64,000 bases of DNA from Lachnospiraceae bacterium (lineage in GTDB: Bacteria; Bacillota; Clostridia; Lachnospirales; Lachnospiraceae), in NCBI GenBank assembly GCA_910575445.1, contig CAJTFW010000001.1:1-64000 (forward strand). Direction: 5' to 3'. The notes beneath the pieces were generated by a model. It ran no database searches. It was not told where the DNA came from and saw only the letters and a program-made list of their open reading frames with translations. The position numbers and the translations under genes are program-made. This document shows, piece by piece, positions 55,236 to 63,959 of this stretch (position 1 is the first letter of the stretch; each line of letters begins with the position of its first letter).

Positions 55236-56930
55236 ATGAATGACCAAAAAATTGAAAATCAGCTAAATCTGGCACTTGAAGCGACAGAAAGAGAACGGGA
55301 AAAATCTATAACTTTAGAGACCGGCTACAACAGAGAAGACCGAACATGGGAACTGATTGTCAAATATACCGGAGATTTAGAAAAGCTTGCCTTAGAAGGA
55401 ATTCTTGTCACAGAACTTCTGAACGAATATGCGATTCTGACAGTGCCAGAGTCGCATATTGCGTGGCTGGCAGAGATTCCAGAGATTGAATATATTGAGA
55501 AGCCCAAAAGGCTTTTTTTTGCGCGCGTAGATGGAAAGAGAGCTTCGTGTATGACGCCCGTACAAAGACCGCCCCTTAATCTAAGCGGACGAGGAGTTCT
55601 AGTTGCAGTGCTTGATTCTGGTGCAGACTATCGGCATCCAGAATTTCTCCATTCAGATGGAACAACAAGAATTCGTGCATTGTGGGACCAGACCCTTGAT
55701 GGGACTCCGCCAGAAGGCTATCAGATTGGAAGCGAATTTACACAAGAGCAGATAAATCAAGCACTTGCTAAACCAGATGCTTCCCCTATTACCCGCGATA
55801 ACAGTGGACATGGAACTGGTGTTCTGGCTATTGCAGCTGGCAATCGTGGGGTTGCCTATGAAAGTGAGATACTTGTCGTTCGTTTAGGAACTCCCAAAAC
55901 AGATGGATTTCCAAGAACAACGGAATTGATGATGGGCATCGATTACGTGGTGCGAAAAGCACTAGAATATCGTATGCCCGTAGCCATTAATCTAAGCTTT
56001 GGCAACACCTATGGTTCCCATACGGGCACAAGCCTTCTAGAGACCTATATCAACGATATCAGCAACTGGTGGAAATCCGTAATCTGCGTTGGAAGCGGCA
56101 ACGAAGGAGCCGCTGCTGGTCATGCCGGCGGAAAACTTTCTGGTCTGGAGATTCAAAATGTAGAATTTGCTGTCGGCTCCTATGAGCCCACGCTAAGCCT
56201 GCAAATCTGGAAAAATTACACCGATATCTTTGACATCTATCTAATACATCCAGGTGGAACCATCATAGGCCCTTTCTATGAGCGTCCGGCTACGCAGCGC
56301 TACCAGGCCGGAAGAACCGAACTTTTAGTCTACTATGGAGAACCCAGTCCCTACAGCATTGAACAGGAAATCTATATAGATTTTATTCCCATGGGCGACT
56401 ATATTGACTCTGGCATCTGGAACATCCGTCTTGTCCCCAAGAAGATTGTAGACGGCACCTATCGGATGTGGTTTCCAAGCAGCGCAGCCATCGGCAATGC
56501 CACCAGATTCTTACGTCCCAGAGAGAGCGATACACTGACCATCCCATCCACTGCCTCCGGTGTCATTACCGTAGGCGCCTACAACGCCGCTACAGACGCC
56601 TACGCTGATTTTTCCGGTCGCGGAACAGAATTACCAGGCAACCAAAGAAAACCCTCCCTGGTGGCCCCAGGCGTCGGTATTGAGACCGCTGCCCCCGACA
56701 ACCGATACCTAAGCCAGACTGGTACTTCCTTTGCCACCCCCTTTGTCACCGGAGCCGCCGCCCTTTTGATGCAGTGGGGGATTGTTGATGAAAATGATTT
56801 GTTTTTATATGGAGAAAAAGTAAAAGCATATCTACAAAGAGGCGCAAGACCACTACCAGGTTTTGTAGAGTATCCGAATAATCAGGTAGGGTATGGTGCG
56901 CTTTGTGTGAGGGATAGTGTGCCCTTATAA
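55236..56930 (+). CDS. Subtilisin-like serine protease (S8, Csp-like)
   Basis: A 564-residue protease. The triad is Asp in VLVAVLDSGADYRHPEF, His in NSGHGTGVLAI and Ser in TGTSFATPFVTGAAALL. A prodomain-like segment of about 90 residues precedes it, and an insertion of about 130 residues (jelly-roll-like, SLQIWKNYTDIFDIYLIHPGG in part) lies between His and Ser. This layout resembles the Csp proteases of Clostridia, involved in spore germination, but relatives of unrelated function are common. No signal peptide. It stands alone between two other transcription units. Confidence 0.88.
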   Translation: MNDQKIENQLNLALEATEREREKSITLETGYNREDRTWELIVKYTGDLEKLALEGILVTELLNEYAILTVPESHIAWLAEIPEIEYIEKPKRLFFARVDGKRASCMTPVQRPPLNLSGRGVLVAVLDSGADYRHPEFLHSDGTTRIRALWDQTLDGTPPEGYQIGSEFTQEQINQALAKPDASPITRDNSGHGTGVLAIAAGNRGVAYESEILVVRLGTPKTDGFPRTTELMMGIDYVVRKALEYRMPVAINLSFGNTYGSHTGTSLLETYINDISNWWKSVICVGSGNEGAAAGHAGGKLSGLEIQNVEFAVGSYEPTLSLQIWKNYTDIFDIYLIHPGGTIIGPFYERPATQRYQAGRTELLVYYGEPSPYSIEQEIYIDFIPMGDYIDSGIWNIRLVPKKIVDGTYRMWFPSSAAIGNATRFLRPRESDTLTIPSTASGVITVGAYNAATDAYADFSGRGTELPGNQRKPSLVAPGVGIETAAPDNRYLSQTGTSFATPFVTGAAALLMQWGIVDENDLFLYGEKVKAYLQRGARPLPGFVEYPNNQVGYGALCVRDSVPL

Positions 56931-57007
56931 AAACAGTCTTTCCTGCATTTTTAAATGTCTGCTCCAAAAGACAGGTATGATATTCCCCAGGGGAAAAATG
57001 CAAGGAG

Positions 57008-57451
57008 TTATTCATCTGTCAGCTGCTGGCGGACCTCAGCAAGGGTGTAAGTATAGTCTTCTGTGCTCTCATACTCGTTGAGATTCAGCTCCACTAGAGT
57101 CTCAAACCGTCTCTCCAGCTCTGCCTCATATTCCTGCTGTTCCAGCTCCTTCTGCCGCGCCCACTTCTCATATTCCTCGTCGGTCCCGTCAAAGCCACCA
57201 CCCAAGAAGGGGGCCGGGATCTCCTCTCCGCCGGAAAACTCTTCCACAGTCAGTACGCCATCACTGGAGATTTTCGCCACCTCTCCAGCGGTGACCGTGG
57301 CGGTCTGTTCCCCAGCGGTGACATCCACCGCTCCCTCCGTCTTTCTCAGGTGCATAGTGGTGGCGGTCTTAGCGCCGCAGGCGGCGCAACTCAGCAGGAC
57401 ACCCGCCACCAACAGCAGAGACAGCCCCCGCTGGTATAGATTTTTTCCCAC
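57008..57451 (-). CDS. Small GC-rich lipoprotein of unknown function
   Basis: About 147 residues if begun at the GTG near 57451; a TTG further upstream (57523) is possible. An N-terminal hydrophobic segment ending LLSC-AACG looks like a lipobox. The rest is acidic, with a putative EYEKWARQKELEQQEYEAEL coiled coil in the second half (only part shown). Codon use is clearly richer in G/C at third positions than in neighbouring genes, hinting at transfer. An overlapping + strand ORF across 57063-57527 is considered a shadow. No family recognised; the start is uncertain. Confidence 0.6.
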   Translation of the reverse strand: MGKNLYQRGLSLLLVAGVLLSCAACGAKTATTMHLRKTEGAVDVTAGEQTATVTAGEVAKISSDGVLTVEEFSGGEEIPAPFLGGGFDGTDEEYEKWARQKELEQQEYEAELERRFETLVELNLNEYESTEDYTYTLAEVRQQLTDE

Positions 57452-57585
57452 GATCCCATCTTCTTTTAGAATTTTGCTTCCTATTGTTATACTAGCTCTG
57501 AGAAAAAATGCAAGAGGTGCCAAATAAATATGCGGGACTTAAGTTTGATCTGTGTAGCAGGGGTAGAAATGAGGGGGATTTTAGG

Positions 57586-57637
57586 ATAATAAGCACTTTA
57601 TTTTGTGGTACATTGTGTCGGATAAAGTGCTTATTAT
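57586..57637. repeat. Perfect 15-bp inverted repeat in a gene-free stretch
   Basis: ATAATAAGCACTTTA (57586-57600) is repeated in inverse as TAAAGTGCTTATTAT (57623-57637) with a 22-base loop. No T-run follows. The rest of the 255-base gap between the lipoprotein gene and the Rpn remnant shows no other structure that I can support. Confidence 0.7.
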
Positions 57638-57706
57638 GTGTTAGTTCAGGATAAATCGAATGAAATAAACATTAATGAAAGGAATTATAAAAAGACATCT
57701 GATAAA

Positions 57707-58068
57707 ATGCGATATGTGATAAAAACTCCTGGTGGTACTGTGGAGTATAATGTGCCGATTATGAAGGTGCAGGAATATACTCTGGAAGATATTTTTTCAA
57801 AGGCTTGTTGTTGTTAATTCCGTTTTATATTTTTTTACATGAAAAGAACTTTAAGGTGTATAATAATGAACAAAAATTGGCAGTGTTGAAAGCAGAGTAT
57901 CGGAGTATCTTGGAGAGACTTGATAAACTGAAACAGGAAGGGATGATTGGGGCGTTTGACAAACGTACCATTATAGAACTTTCTGGTGATGTGATCAGGG
58001 AAATGGCTTGTTTTAAAAGCATTTTCCTGATTTTGTTATTTGACATTACAAATACAATCCTATTTTAA
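57707..58068 (+). pseudogene. Frameshifted remnant of an Rpn-family nuclease-like gene (C-terminal part)
   Basis: The first frame reads MRYVIKTPGGTVEYNVPIMKVQEYTLEDIFSK (in part: VEYNVPIMKVQ) then breaks near 57797-57803 into a stop. In the next frame, GLLLLIPFYIFLHEKNF, NNEQKLAVLKAEY and TIIELSGDVIREMA continue the same family pattern seen in Rpn-type proteins (VPIMKVQxYxxxxIFxKxLLFLIPF). A one-base deletion explains it. The N-terminal nuclease core is missing, so the gene is both truncated and shifted. Confidence 0.7.
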
Positions 58069-58136
58069 AAATATATGGTACTTACAAAGAAAAGCAGATA
58101 TAATATGTTCAAACAATACATCACAAAGGAGACTCT

Positions 58137-58694
58137 ATGCAATATACATGGAATGATATTGAGCAGCATGTGAACACCTGTATGCACTGTCCTTTAAGCC
58201 AGAGCCGGCATTACCCTGTGATGGGGCGTGGAGACCATCAGGCGAAGCTTATGCTGATTGCGGAAGCGCCCGGAGGGCAGGAAGACATACAGGGGCTTCC
58301 ATTTGTAGGACCCTCTGGGGAGATATTAGACCGCCTTTTTAAAGACTGTGGACTAAGCAGAGAAAAAATCTACCTTACCAATATCCTAAAGTGCCATCCT
58401 CCAGGCAATCGTGACCCCAGAGAAGAAGAGATAAAAGCCTGCCTTCCCTATCTAAAGTATGAGACCTATCTTCTAAAACCCAGAATCATTGTCTGCCTTG
58501 GTCGGGTTGCAGCGCAGCGTATTATCTCACCAGACTTTAGGATTACCAGGCAACATGGCACTTGGACCTATCGAAAAAACTATGCGCTAACTGCTACCTA
58601 TCATCCTTCAGCCATCCTTCGAGATGCATCTAATTATGAGCTTGCAAAGGCGGACTTTCTTGAAATTGTAAAAAAACTAAAAGAGGAATTGTGA
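58137..58694 (+). CDS. Family 4-type uracil-DNA glycosylase
   Basis: A 185-residue protein with the iron-sulfur ligands of family 4 enzymes: Cys 15 and 18 (CMHC), and Cys at about 85 and 102 (LKCHPPGNRDP and KACLPYL). Active-site blocks are IAEAPGGQEDIQGLPFVGPSG (start: AEAPGGQED) and TYHPSAIL. It removes uracil from DNA in base excision repair. AAGGAG before the ATG supports the start. The helicase-nuclease gene follows after 33 bases, suggesting a shared repair transcript. Confidence 0.92.
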   Translation: MQYTWNDIEQHVNTCMHCPLSQSRHYPVMGRGDHQAKLMLIAEAPGGQEDIQGLPFVGPSGEILDRLFKDCGLSREKIYLTNILKCHPPGNRDPREEEIKACLPYLKYETYLLKPRIIVCLGRVAAQRIISPDFRITRQHGTWTYRKNYALTATYHPSAILRDASNYELAKADFLEIVKKLKEEL

Positions 58695-58727
58695 AAGAAA
58701 TAACAATCGAGAAAAGGAGCACTTTCT

Positions 58728-61121
58728 ATGGGGACACCTTCCACTTTACAACTGTCAAGTGAGCAGCAGTTGTTTGTAGAAAAAGCATTACAGGGAGAAA
58801 ATATCCTTGTAGATGCCTGTATTGGCAGCGGAAAAACAACAGCCATTCAGCATCTGTGTAATGAACTACCAAAGGAGAAAAAAATCTTATATTTAACCTA
58901 CAATAAGCTTTTAAAAGTAGATGCAAAGTCTAAGATAAAAAAGAAAAATGTAACGGTAACAAACTATCATGGATTTGCCTATATGATATTAAAGAGAAAT
59001 GGCATATCTGCAGGAATTCCAGACCTGATACAGACATTTGTCAAAGAAAAGCCTTCCCTTATAAAATATGATGTACTGATTATTGATGAGTATCAGGATA
59101 TAGAACAAGAATTAGCCGAGATGCTGCAGCTGATAAAAGAAAGCAACCAGAAGATGCAGATAGTTGCAGTCGGGGATATGGAACAGAAAATATATGATAA
59201 AACTACGCTGCATGTCGAAGCCTTTATGAAAGGATTTCTAGAAGACCATATATCGCTGCAATTTACCCAGTGTTTCCGCTTATCAGCTGATTTGGCCTCG
59301 ATGCTTGGCAGAATCTGGAAGAAACGTATCGTAGGAGTAAATAATAGCTGTACAGTAGAAGAGATGACAAAAAGAGAGATAGTCCCTTTTCTGGCAGAGA
59401 AAAATCCAGAAGATATCTTATGTTTAGGAGCCCGAACAGGAGCGCTTGCAGATGTGCTAAATCTGTTAGAGGAGACATACCCTCAAAGATTTAACAAAAA
59501 GACAGTATATGCCACAATATCCGATAACGATTCCATGGGCAAAACAGAGCCAAAGGATGATTCTGCCATCTTTACCACCTATGACAGCAGTAAAGGCTTG
59601 GAGAGAAAAATCTGTGTTATCTTTGATTTTACAGAGAGCTACTGGCATGTAAGAATTACAAAACCGCAACAATCATATGCCATTCTAAGAAATATATTTT
59701 GTGTGGCAGCCAGCCGGGGAAAAAATCAGATTATCTTTGTAAAATCAGAAGAGCCTCTATTATCTGAGCGAACACTTTCCACCTTTGTACCTGCCAATCA
59801 GAAATTTAAAGACATCAATATAAGTGAGATGTTTGATTTTAAATATAAAGAAGATATTGAGCAATGTTTTTCTCTGTTAAAAATACATAAACAGGCGCAG
59901 GAAGATACTTCCTTGATAAATATAAAAAGCACCGACGATTTGATTGACTTATCCCCCTGTATTGGCATCTATCAAGAAGCTGTTTTTTTTAGCGCCTATC
60001 AGATAGATGCAGAAATCGAATTGCGTGTTCACCTGGATGCCAAGCTAGACAAACTATATACCAAAGAGATACAGGACAGTTCCCTAGACCGGAAAATATT
60101 ATTTTTGGTATCACTTGAAACAAGACAGAATCGCTACCGGACACAGGTTATCACTCCTCTTGTCTATGAGGAAGAAAGCGAGTTGATAAAAACAAGACTA
60201 AATACAAGGCTTCGAAGAAATGAGCGTACCCAGGTAAGATGTCAGATAGACTTTTCAGACCGGGAAAATGGAGGAGTTAAATTCTCTGCTCTGGGTCTGG
60301 CAGATGCAGTGAAAGATAAAACGGTATACGAATTAAAATTTGTATCTGAATTAACACATGAACATTTCTTACAATGTGCAAGCTATATGGTTGCGATGAA
60401 CCTTCCAAAAGGAATCTTATGGAATACCAGAGACAATACTTCTTATGAGATAGAAGTACCAGATAGAAAAGCATTTTTAGACAATGTAACAAAGACCGTT
60501 ACAAAAGGCATGATAGAAAAATACTATGAGCCTGCCTTGTTGAAGAAAATGAGAAAGAAACCTGCGAAGAAGTATTTTGCAGTGGTTGATACAGAGACAA
60601 ACTGGAAGGATGAAGTAATGTCAATAGGCATCGTAGTCGCTGATGCGAAGACAAAGCAAAAAATAGATGCCATGTATTATATATTTGCACCAGAATATAA
60701 AGTGGGTGGAATGTATGCAAGCGAATTGTGGCTTGAGAAGAAAATGGCGCATGTTACAGACAGAAAGCAGGCATTAAAAGAGATAACTATATGGTTAGAA
60801 TCCTATGACGTACAGAAACTATTTGCATACAATGCCTCTTTTGATAAAAAACATCTGCCCGAATATGCAAAGTATCAATGGTATGACATTATGCGTTTGG
60901 CAGCCTATCGCCAATACAATAAGGCCATACCAAGCTCTGCCGACTGCTATCAGACAGGAAGACTAAAAAGAGGATATGGTGTGGAAGAGATTCTAAAAAT
61001 GCTTAGCCAGAATAAATGGTATAAAGAGACACACAATGCAGTGTTAGATGCATTAGATGAACTAAAGATTATGGAATTGTTAGAGTGCGAGATAAGTGCG
61101 TACGAGATTGCACTTATCTAA
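58728..61121 (+). CDS. Superfamily 1 helicase fused to a RecB-like nuclease and a DEDDh exonuclease
   Basis: A 797-residue protein. Residues about 1-360: UvrD-like helicase with Walker A DACIGSGKTTAI, VTNYHGFAY, LIIDEYQDIE, VGDMEQKIYD, FTQCFRLSADLA, YDSSKGLERKICVIF and VAASRGKNQIIF. About 480-605: a PD-(D/E)XK region with LADAVKDKTVYELKFVSEL (Asp, Glu, Lys) and HFLQCASYM (QxxxY), as in RecB/Cas4-type nucleases. About 612-797: DEDDh exonuclease with FAVVDTETNW, FAYNASFDKKHL and HNAVLDALDEL. All three sets of catalytic residues look intact. It lies 33 bases downstream of the glycosylase. Repair or defence is possible. Confidence 0.82.
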   Translation: MGTPSTLQLSSEQQLFVEKALQGENILVDACIGSGKTTAIQHLCNELPKEKKILYLTYNKLLKVDAKSKIKKKNVTVTNYHGFAYMILKRNGISAGIPDLIQTFVKEKPSLIKYDVLIIDEYQDIEQELAEMLQLIKESNQKMQIVAVGDMEQKIYDKTTLHVEAFMKGFLEDHISLQFTQCFRLSADLASMLGRIWKKRIVGVNNSCTVEEMTKREIVPFLAEKNPEDILCLGARTGALADVLNLLEETYPQRFNKKTVYATISDNDSMGKTEPKDDSAIFTTYDSSKGLERKICVIFDFTESYWHVRITKPQQSYAILRNIFCVAASRGKNQIIFVKSEEPLLSERTLSTFVPANQKFKDINISEMFDFKYKEDIEQCFSLLKIHKQAQEDTSLINIKSTDDLIDLSPCIGIYQEAVFFSAYQIDAEIELRVHLDAKLDKLYTKEIQDSSLDRKILFLVSLETRQNRYRTQVITPLVYEEESELIKTRLNTRLRRNERTQVRCQIDFSDRENGGVKFSALGLADAVKDKTVYELKFVSELTHEHFLQCASYMVAMNLPKGILWNTRDNTSYEIEVPDRKAFLDNVTKTVTKGMIEKYYEPALLKKMRKKPAKKYFAVVDTETNWKDEVMSIGIVVADAKTKQKIDAMYYIFAPEYKVGGMYASELWLEKKMAHVTDRKQALKEITIWLESYDVQKLFAYNASFDKKHLPEYAKYQWYDIMRLAAYRQYNKAIPSSADCYQTGRLKRGYGVEEILKMLSQNKWYKETHNAVLDALDELKIMELLECEISAYEIALI

Positions 61122-61203
61122 TGCGAAATCGGCTAATTAATTAAGTGTTCTGGCTTGATTAGAGAGCTTATGAGAGACTTCTGCACTTTGCTCTGCCGCA
61201 CTA

Positions 61204-61233
61204 TTTTATTATTCTCAAAATAAAATAATAAAA
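61204..61233. repeat. AT-rich hairpin between convergent genes
   Basis: TTTTATTATT (61204-61213) and AATAATAAAA (61224-61233) with a 10-base loop. It may terminate transcription from one or both sides; it is weak as no clear T-run follows. The rest of 61122-61306 shows nothing I can support. Confidence 0.4.
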
Positions 61234-61306
61234 CTACCGGATTCTCGTTGACCTACTGGTGAAAATCAACTATACTTGACTTATAGTTCATGATTTATTG
61301 TGCATT

Positions 61307-61552
61307 TTAACGATGAGTACCACAGGGGTCTGTATCGGGTCCATTTCCGGTCAAATCTTTGAGCCGACGCATACCAGTATCAGAGATAAAGACCAATTCA
61401 CTCGGATTTCCGTTCACATCTTCTCCTTTTAAGCGGAGAAAATTGGCCGTTTCATGAAATTCTATCGGAAGCTCTCTTCGAAAAGTCTCTCCTGTTTTTT
61501 CATCTGTTACTTCTAATGTTACCATATTTGCGTGGATTTCATTAAGGTTCAT
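61307..61552 (-). CDS. Small hypothetical protein
   Basis: An 81-residue protein starting MNLNEIHANMVTLEV, with an AGGAGAG ribosome binding site just upstream on the minus strand; a longer in-frame ORF to 61585 lacks one. The sequence is a compact beta-rich pattern (VTDEKTGETFRRELPIEFHE, then LVFISDTGMRRLKDL) and ends DTDPCGTHR. No signal peptide or membrane segment. No family recognised. The gene stands alone, convergent to the helicase-nuclease gene. Confidence 0.65.
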   Translation of the reverse strand: MNLNEIHANMVTLEVTDEKTGETFRRELPIEFHETANFLRLKGEDVNGNPSELVFISDTGMRRLKDLTGNGPDTDPCGTHR

Positions 61553-61665
61553 AAGTGCTCTCCTTACTCTGTAAATATTAAACATATTTTAACAGAAAAT
61601 AGAGGATTTGAACAGTAGTTCTTTTGGGATAGAAGAAAAATATGCACAATAGAGAAAAGGATAGA

Positions 61666-61704
61666 AATAGGGCTGTTGTAAGTGTGGCGGCAGCTCTATT
61701 TTTT
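61666..61704 (+). terminator. Terminator-like hairpin upstream of the molybdenum gene pair
   Basis: AATAGGGCTG (61666-61675) and CAGCTCTATT (61691-61700) form a 10-bp stem with one G-U pair, followed by TTTTTT (61699-61704). No + strand gene lies within 540 bases upstream, so it may end a small RNA or leader. The tentative promoter at 61711 starts downstream of it. Confidence 0.6.
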
Positions 61705-61710
61705 CTTAAT

Positions 61711-61739
61711 TTGTTATCTGTTTTAAGAATAAATAAATT
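61711..61739 (+). promoter_or_regulatory. Possible promoter of the MoeA-like/XdhC operon
   Basis: TTGTTA (61711-61716), 17-base spacer, TAAATT (61734-61739), about 20 bases before the ATG at 61760. This makes for a very short leader, so the true promoter may lie further upstream, before the hairpin. Confidence 0.35.
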
Positions 61740-61759
61740 TATGATTAAGGAGATAGGAT

Positions 61760-62785
61760 ATGAAGTGTATCAATACGGTAGACGCAGTGGGACATGTACT
61801 GTGTCATGATATTACAAGAATTGTAAAGGATGTAGTAAAAGATACGGCATTTCGAAAGGGACATGTAGTGGAGGAGAAAGATATTCCAGTACTGTTATCA
61901 CTTGGAAAAGACCATCTATATGTGTGGGAGAAAGATGAAGACAAGTTACATGAAGATGAAGCAGCACAGATTCTCTATGAAGTCTGCAAGAATGAACATA
62001 TGCATCCCACCCCCGTAAAAGAAGGAAAGATTGAACTGATTGCAGATTGTGACGGACTGTTTCGGGTAGATGTAGCCCGGTTAAATGCAGTCAATGAGAT
62101 AGAAGATATTATGATTGCCACACGCCATAGCAATACTGTAGTAAAAAAAGGAGAACGCTTACTTGGAACAAGAGTGATTCCGCTTGTGATTGCAAAAGAG
62201 AAGATGGAGCTGGTAAAAAAGACAGCCGGAGAAGAACCTTTAGTATCTTTAACTCCTTTTCAGAAGATGAAAGCGGGGATTATAACAACCGGAAATGAAG
62301 TATATCATGGAAGAATCAAGGATACCTTTACACCGGTAGTCGTGGGCAAGCTTAAGACTTATGGAGTCGAAATTGGTGACCATATACTCTGTGACGACAA
62401 TCAGGAGAAGATTACAAATGCCATCCTGGAATTAAAAGAAAAAGGAATGGATATGATTGTCTGCACAGGAGGAATGAGTGTAGACCCGGATGATAAGACG
62501 CCAGGAGCGATTAAAAATACAGGTGCTAAGATTATCTCTTATGGTGCGCCAGTGCTTCCGGGAGCGATGTTCTTATTGGGGTATTTGGAAGACAAGATTC
62601 CGGTGATGGGACTTCCAGGGTGCGTAATGTATGCAAAGACTACGGTGTTTGACTTAGTGTTGCCGCGCATTATTGCCGGGATACCTGTGACAAGAAAGGA
62701 ACTGGCACATCTGGGAAATGGTGGTTTTTGCTTAGGCTGTGAGACTTGCCATTATCCAAACTGCGGATTTGGCAAAGGAGTATAG
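61760..62785 (+). CDS. MoeA-like molybdopterin-binding protein
   Basis: A 341-residue protein. The molybdopterin-binding (MoCF) domain at about 170-310 has KAGIITTGNEVYHGRI, DMIVCTGGMSVDPDDKTPG and PVMGLPGCVMYAKTTVFDLVLP (in part GLPGCVMY). The N-terminal part is divergent from true MoeA. The C-terminus ends in a cysteine-rich CLGCETCHYPNCGFG, which could bind metal or a cluster. Such proteins accompany XdhC and selenium- or molybdenum-dependent hydroxylases in Clostridia. The XdhC gene starts 4 bases later. Role in cofactor insertion or maturation is likely. Confidence 0.87.
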   Translation: MKCINTVDAVGHVLCHDITRIVKDVVKDTAFRKGHVVEEKDIPVLLSLGKDHLYVWEKDEDKLHEDEAAQILYEVCKNEHMHPTPVKEGKIELIADCDGLFRVDVARLNAVNEIEDIMIATRHSNTVVKKGERLLGTRVIPLVIAKEKMELVKKTAGEEPLVSLTPFQKMKAGIITTGNEVYHGRIKDTFTPVVVGKLKTYGVEIGDHILCDDNQEKITNAILELKEKGMDMIVCTGGMSVDPDDKTPGAIKNTGAKIISYGAPVLPGAMFLLGYLEDKIPVMGLPGCVMYAKTTVFDLVLPRIIAGIPVTRKELAHLGNGGFCLGCETCHYPNCGFGKGV

Positions 62786-62788
62786 ACA

Positions 62789-63799
62789 ATGAAACAGAGA
62801 ATAGATACGATTATCAAGACACTAGAAGAACAAAAAGCATTGATGCTGGTCAGTATTTTAGCAAGCTCTGGCTCGACTCCAAGAGGAGCAGGAGCGATGA
62901 TGCTGGTCTTTGAGGATGGACATGCAGAGGGAACTATCGGCGGAGGTGCCGTAGAATTTGCAGCGCAAAAACATGCACAAGAACTTTTGAAGACAAAGAC
63001 TTCGGATACGGTTGGCTATAGTCTGAAAAAAGATGATGTTGCCAATCTTGGCATGATCTGTGGTGGTGATGTAAAAGTATATTTTCAGTATCTAAAAGGA
63101 GAAGAGGCGCTTCCTCTGTTCTATCGCCTCCAAAAGGCATGTGACACACATGAGGATTCTTGGCTGATACGCAGATTTGAAGGACATAAAGTGACAGCGA
63201 TGGCAGTCTATGACAAAGAAGGGCTTTCTTTTGGAGATGATATAGAAGAAGATAAGATAAAAGGACTTTTAAAAGCAAGTGCAGTCTATCAGGAAGGAGA
63301 GCCTTCCTGGTATGTGGAGCCTGTCAGTCATGCCGGACGTGTCTATATCTTTGGAGGAGGACATGTCTCGTCAGAGCTAGTTCCGGTACTTTCGCATGTG
63401 GGATTTTCTGTTGTAGTCTATGAAGACAGAGAAGAATTTGCCGCCATAGAGCGCTTTTTGGGGGCAGTTGGGACAATTCTTGGAGATTTTAAGAAGATTC
63501 AGGAAAAAATCACATTTACAGAGCATGATTACGTGGTTATTATGACACGGGGACACCAGGCAGATTTTGATGTGCTGGCACAGGTGATAGATCTTCCGCT
63601 TGCCTATCTTGGCTGTATTGGAAGCCGCAAAAAGATTGCCGTGACCAAAGAGAAGCTCTTAGCACTTGGATATCCAGATAATATCTATGATAAGGTACAT
63701 TCTCCGATAGGGCTCTCTATCGGCGCAGAAACACCAGCAGAGATTGCCATCAGCATTGCAGCGGAGATGATTGAACACCGCGCAAAGTTTGGCACTTGA
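62789..63799 (+). CDS. XdhC/CoxI-family molybdenum hydroxylase maturation protein
   Basis: A 336-residue protein. The N-terminal XdhC/CoxI domain has ILASSGSTPRGAGAMML, AEGTIGGGAVEF and LGMICGGDVKVYF (Cys in MICGG as in the family). The C-terminal Rossmann domain has VYIFGGGHVSSELVPVL, VIMTRGHQADFDVL and YLGCIGSRKK. XdhC proteins bind molybdenum cofactor and help sulfurate and insert it into xanthine dehydrogenase-type enzymes. Coupled to the MoeA-like gene by a 3-base gap. The target hydroxylase gene is not in the window. Confidence 0.92.
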   Translation: MKQRIDTIIKTLEEQKALMLVSILASSGSTPRGAGAMMLVFEDGHAEGTIGGGAVEFAAQKHAQELLKTKTSDTVGYSLKKDDVANLGMICGGDVKVYFQYLKGEEALPLFYRLQKACDTHEDSWLIRRFEGHKVTAMAVYDKEGLSFGDDIEEDKIKGLLKASAVYQEGEPSWYVEPVSHAGRVYIFGGGHVSSELVPVLSHVGFSVVVYEDREEFAAIERFLGAVGTILGDFKKIQEKITFTEHDYVVIMTRGHQADFDVLAQVIDLPLAYLGCIGSRKKIAVTKEKLLALGYPDNIYDKVHSPIGLSIGAETPAEIAISIAAEMIEHRAKFGT

Positions 63800-63953
63800 T
63801 AGAGTATTGAGAAAGTCCCTGGCGCTTTGTGGAGAATATACAAAAAAATAAAGAAAATAAAAAATATTTTGTGTAAAAAATAAAAAAATAAGAGGTAAAT
63901 TTTTTGTAAATTCTAACAAAATGTCAAAAAATTATTTATTATTCTAAAAATAG

Positions 63954-63959
63954 TATAAT
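63954..63959 (+). promoter_or_regulatory. Possible -10 element of a gene beyond the window
   Basis: TATAAT at 63954-63959 in an extremely AT-rich stretch (63830-64000) with no convincing -35. The region has no gene or other feature I can support; AT richness makes chance matches likely. Confidence 0.25.

Noticed and set aside
57063-57527. + strand ORF of 154 codons opposite the lipoprotein gene
   Set aside because: Ser/Pro-rich shadow; the minus frame has a signal peptide with lipobox and an acidic coiled-coil region. Some doubt remains.
57586-57637. Second invertible switch
   Set aside because: The arms are only 22 bases apart, too close for inversion, have no dyad substructure, and no recombinase lies nearby.
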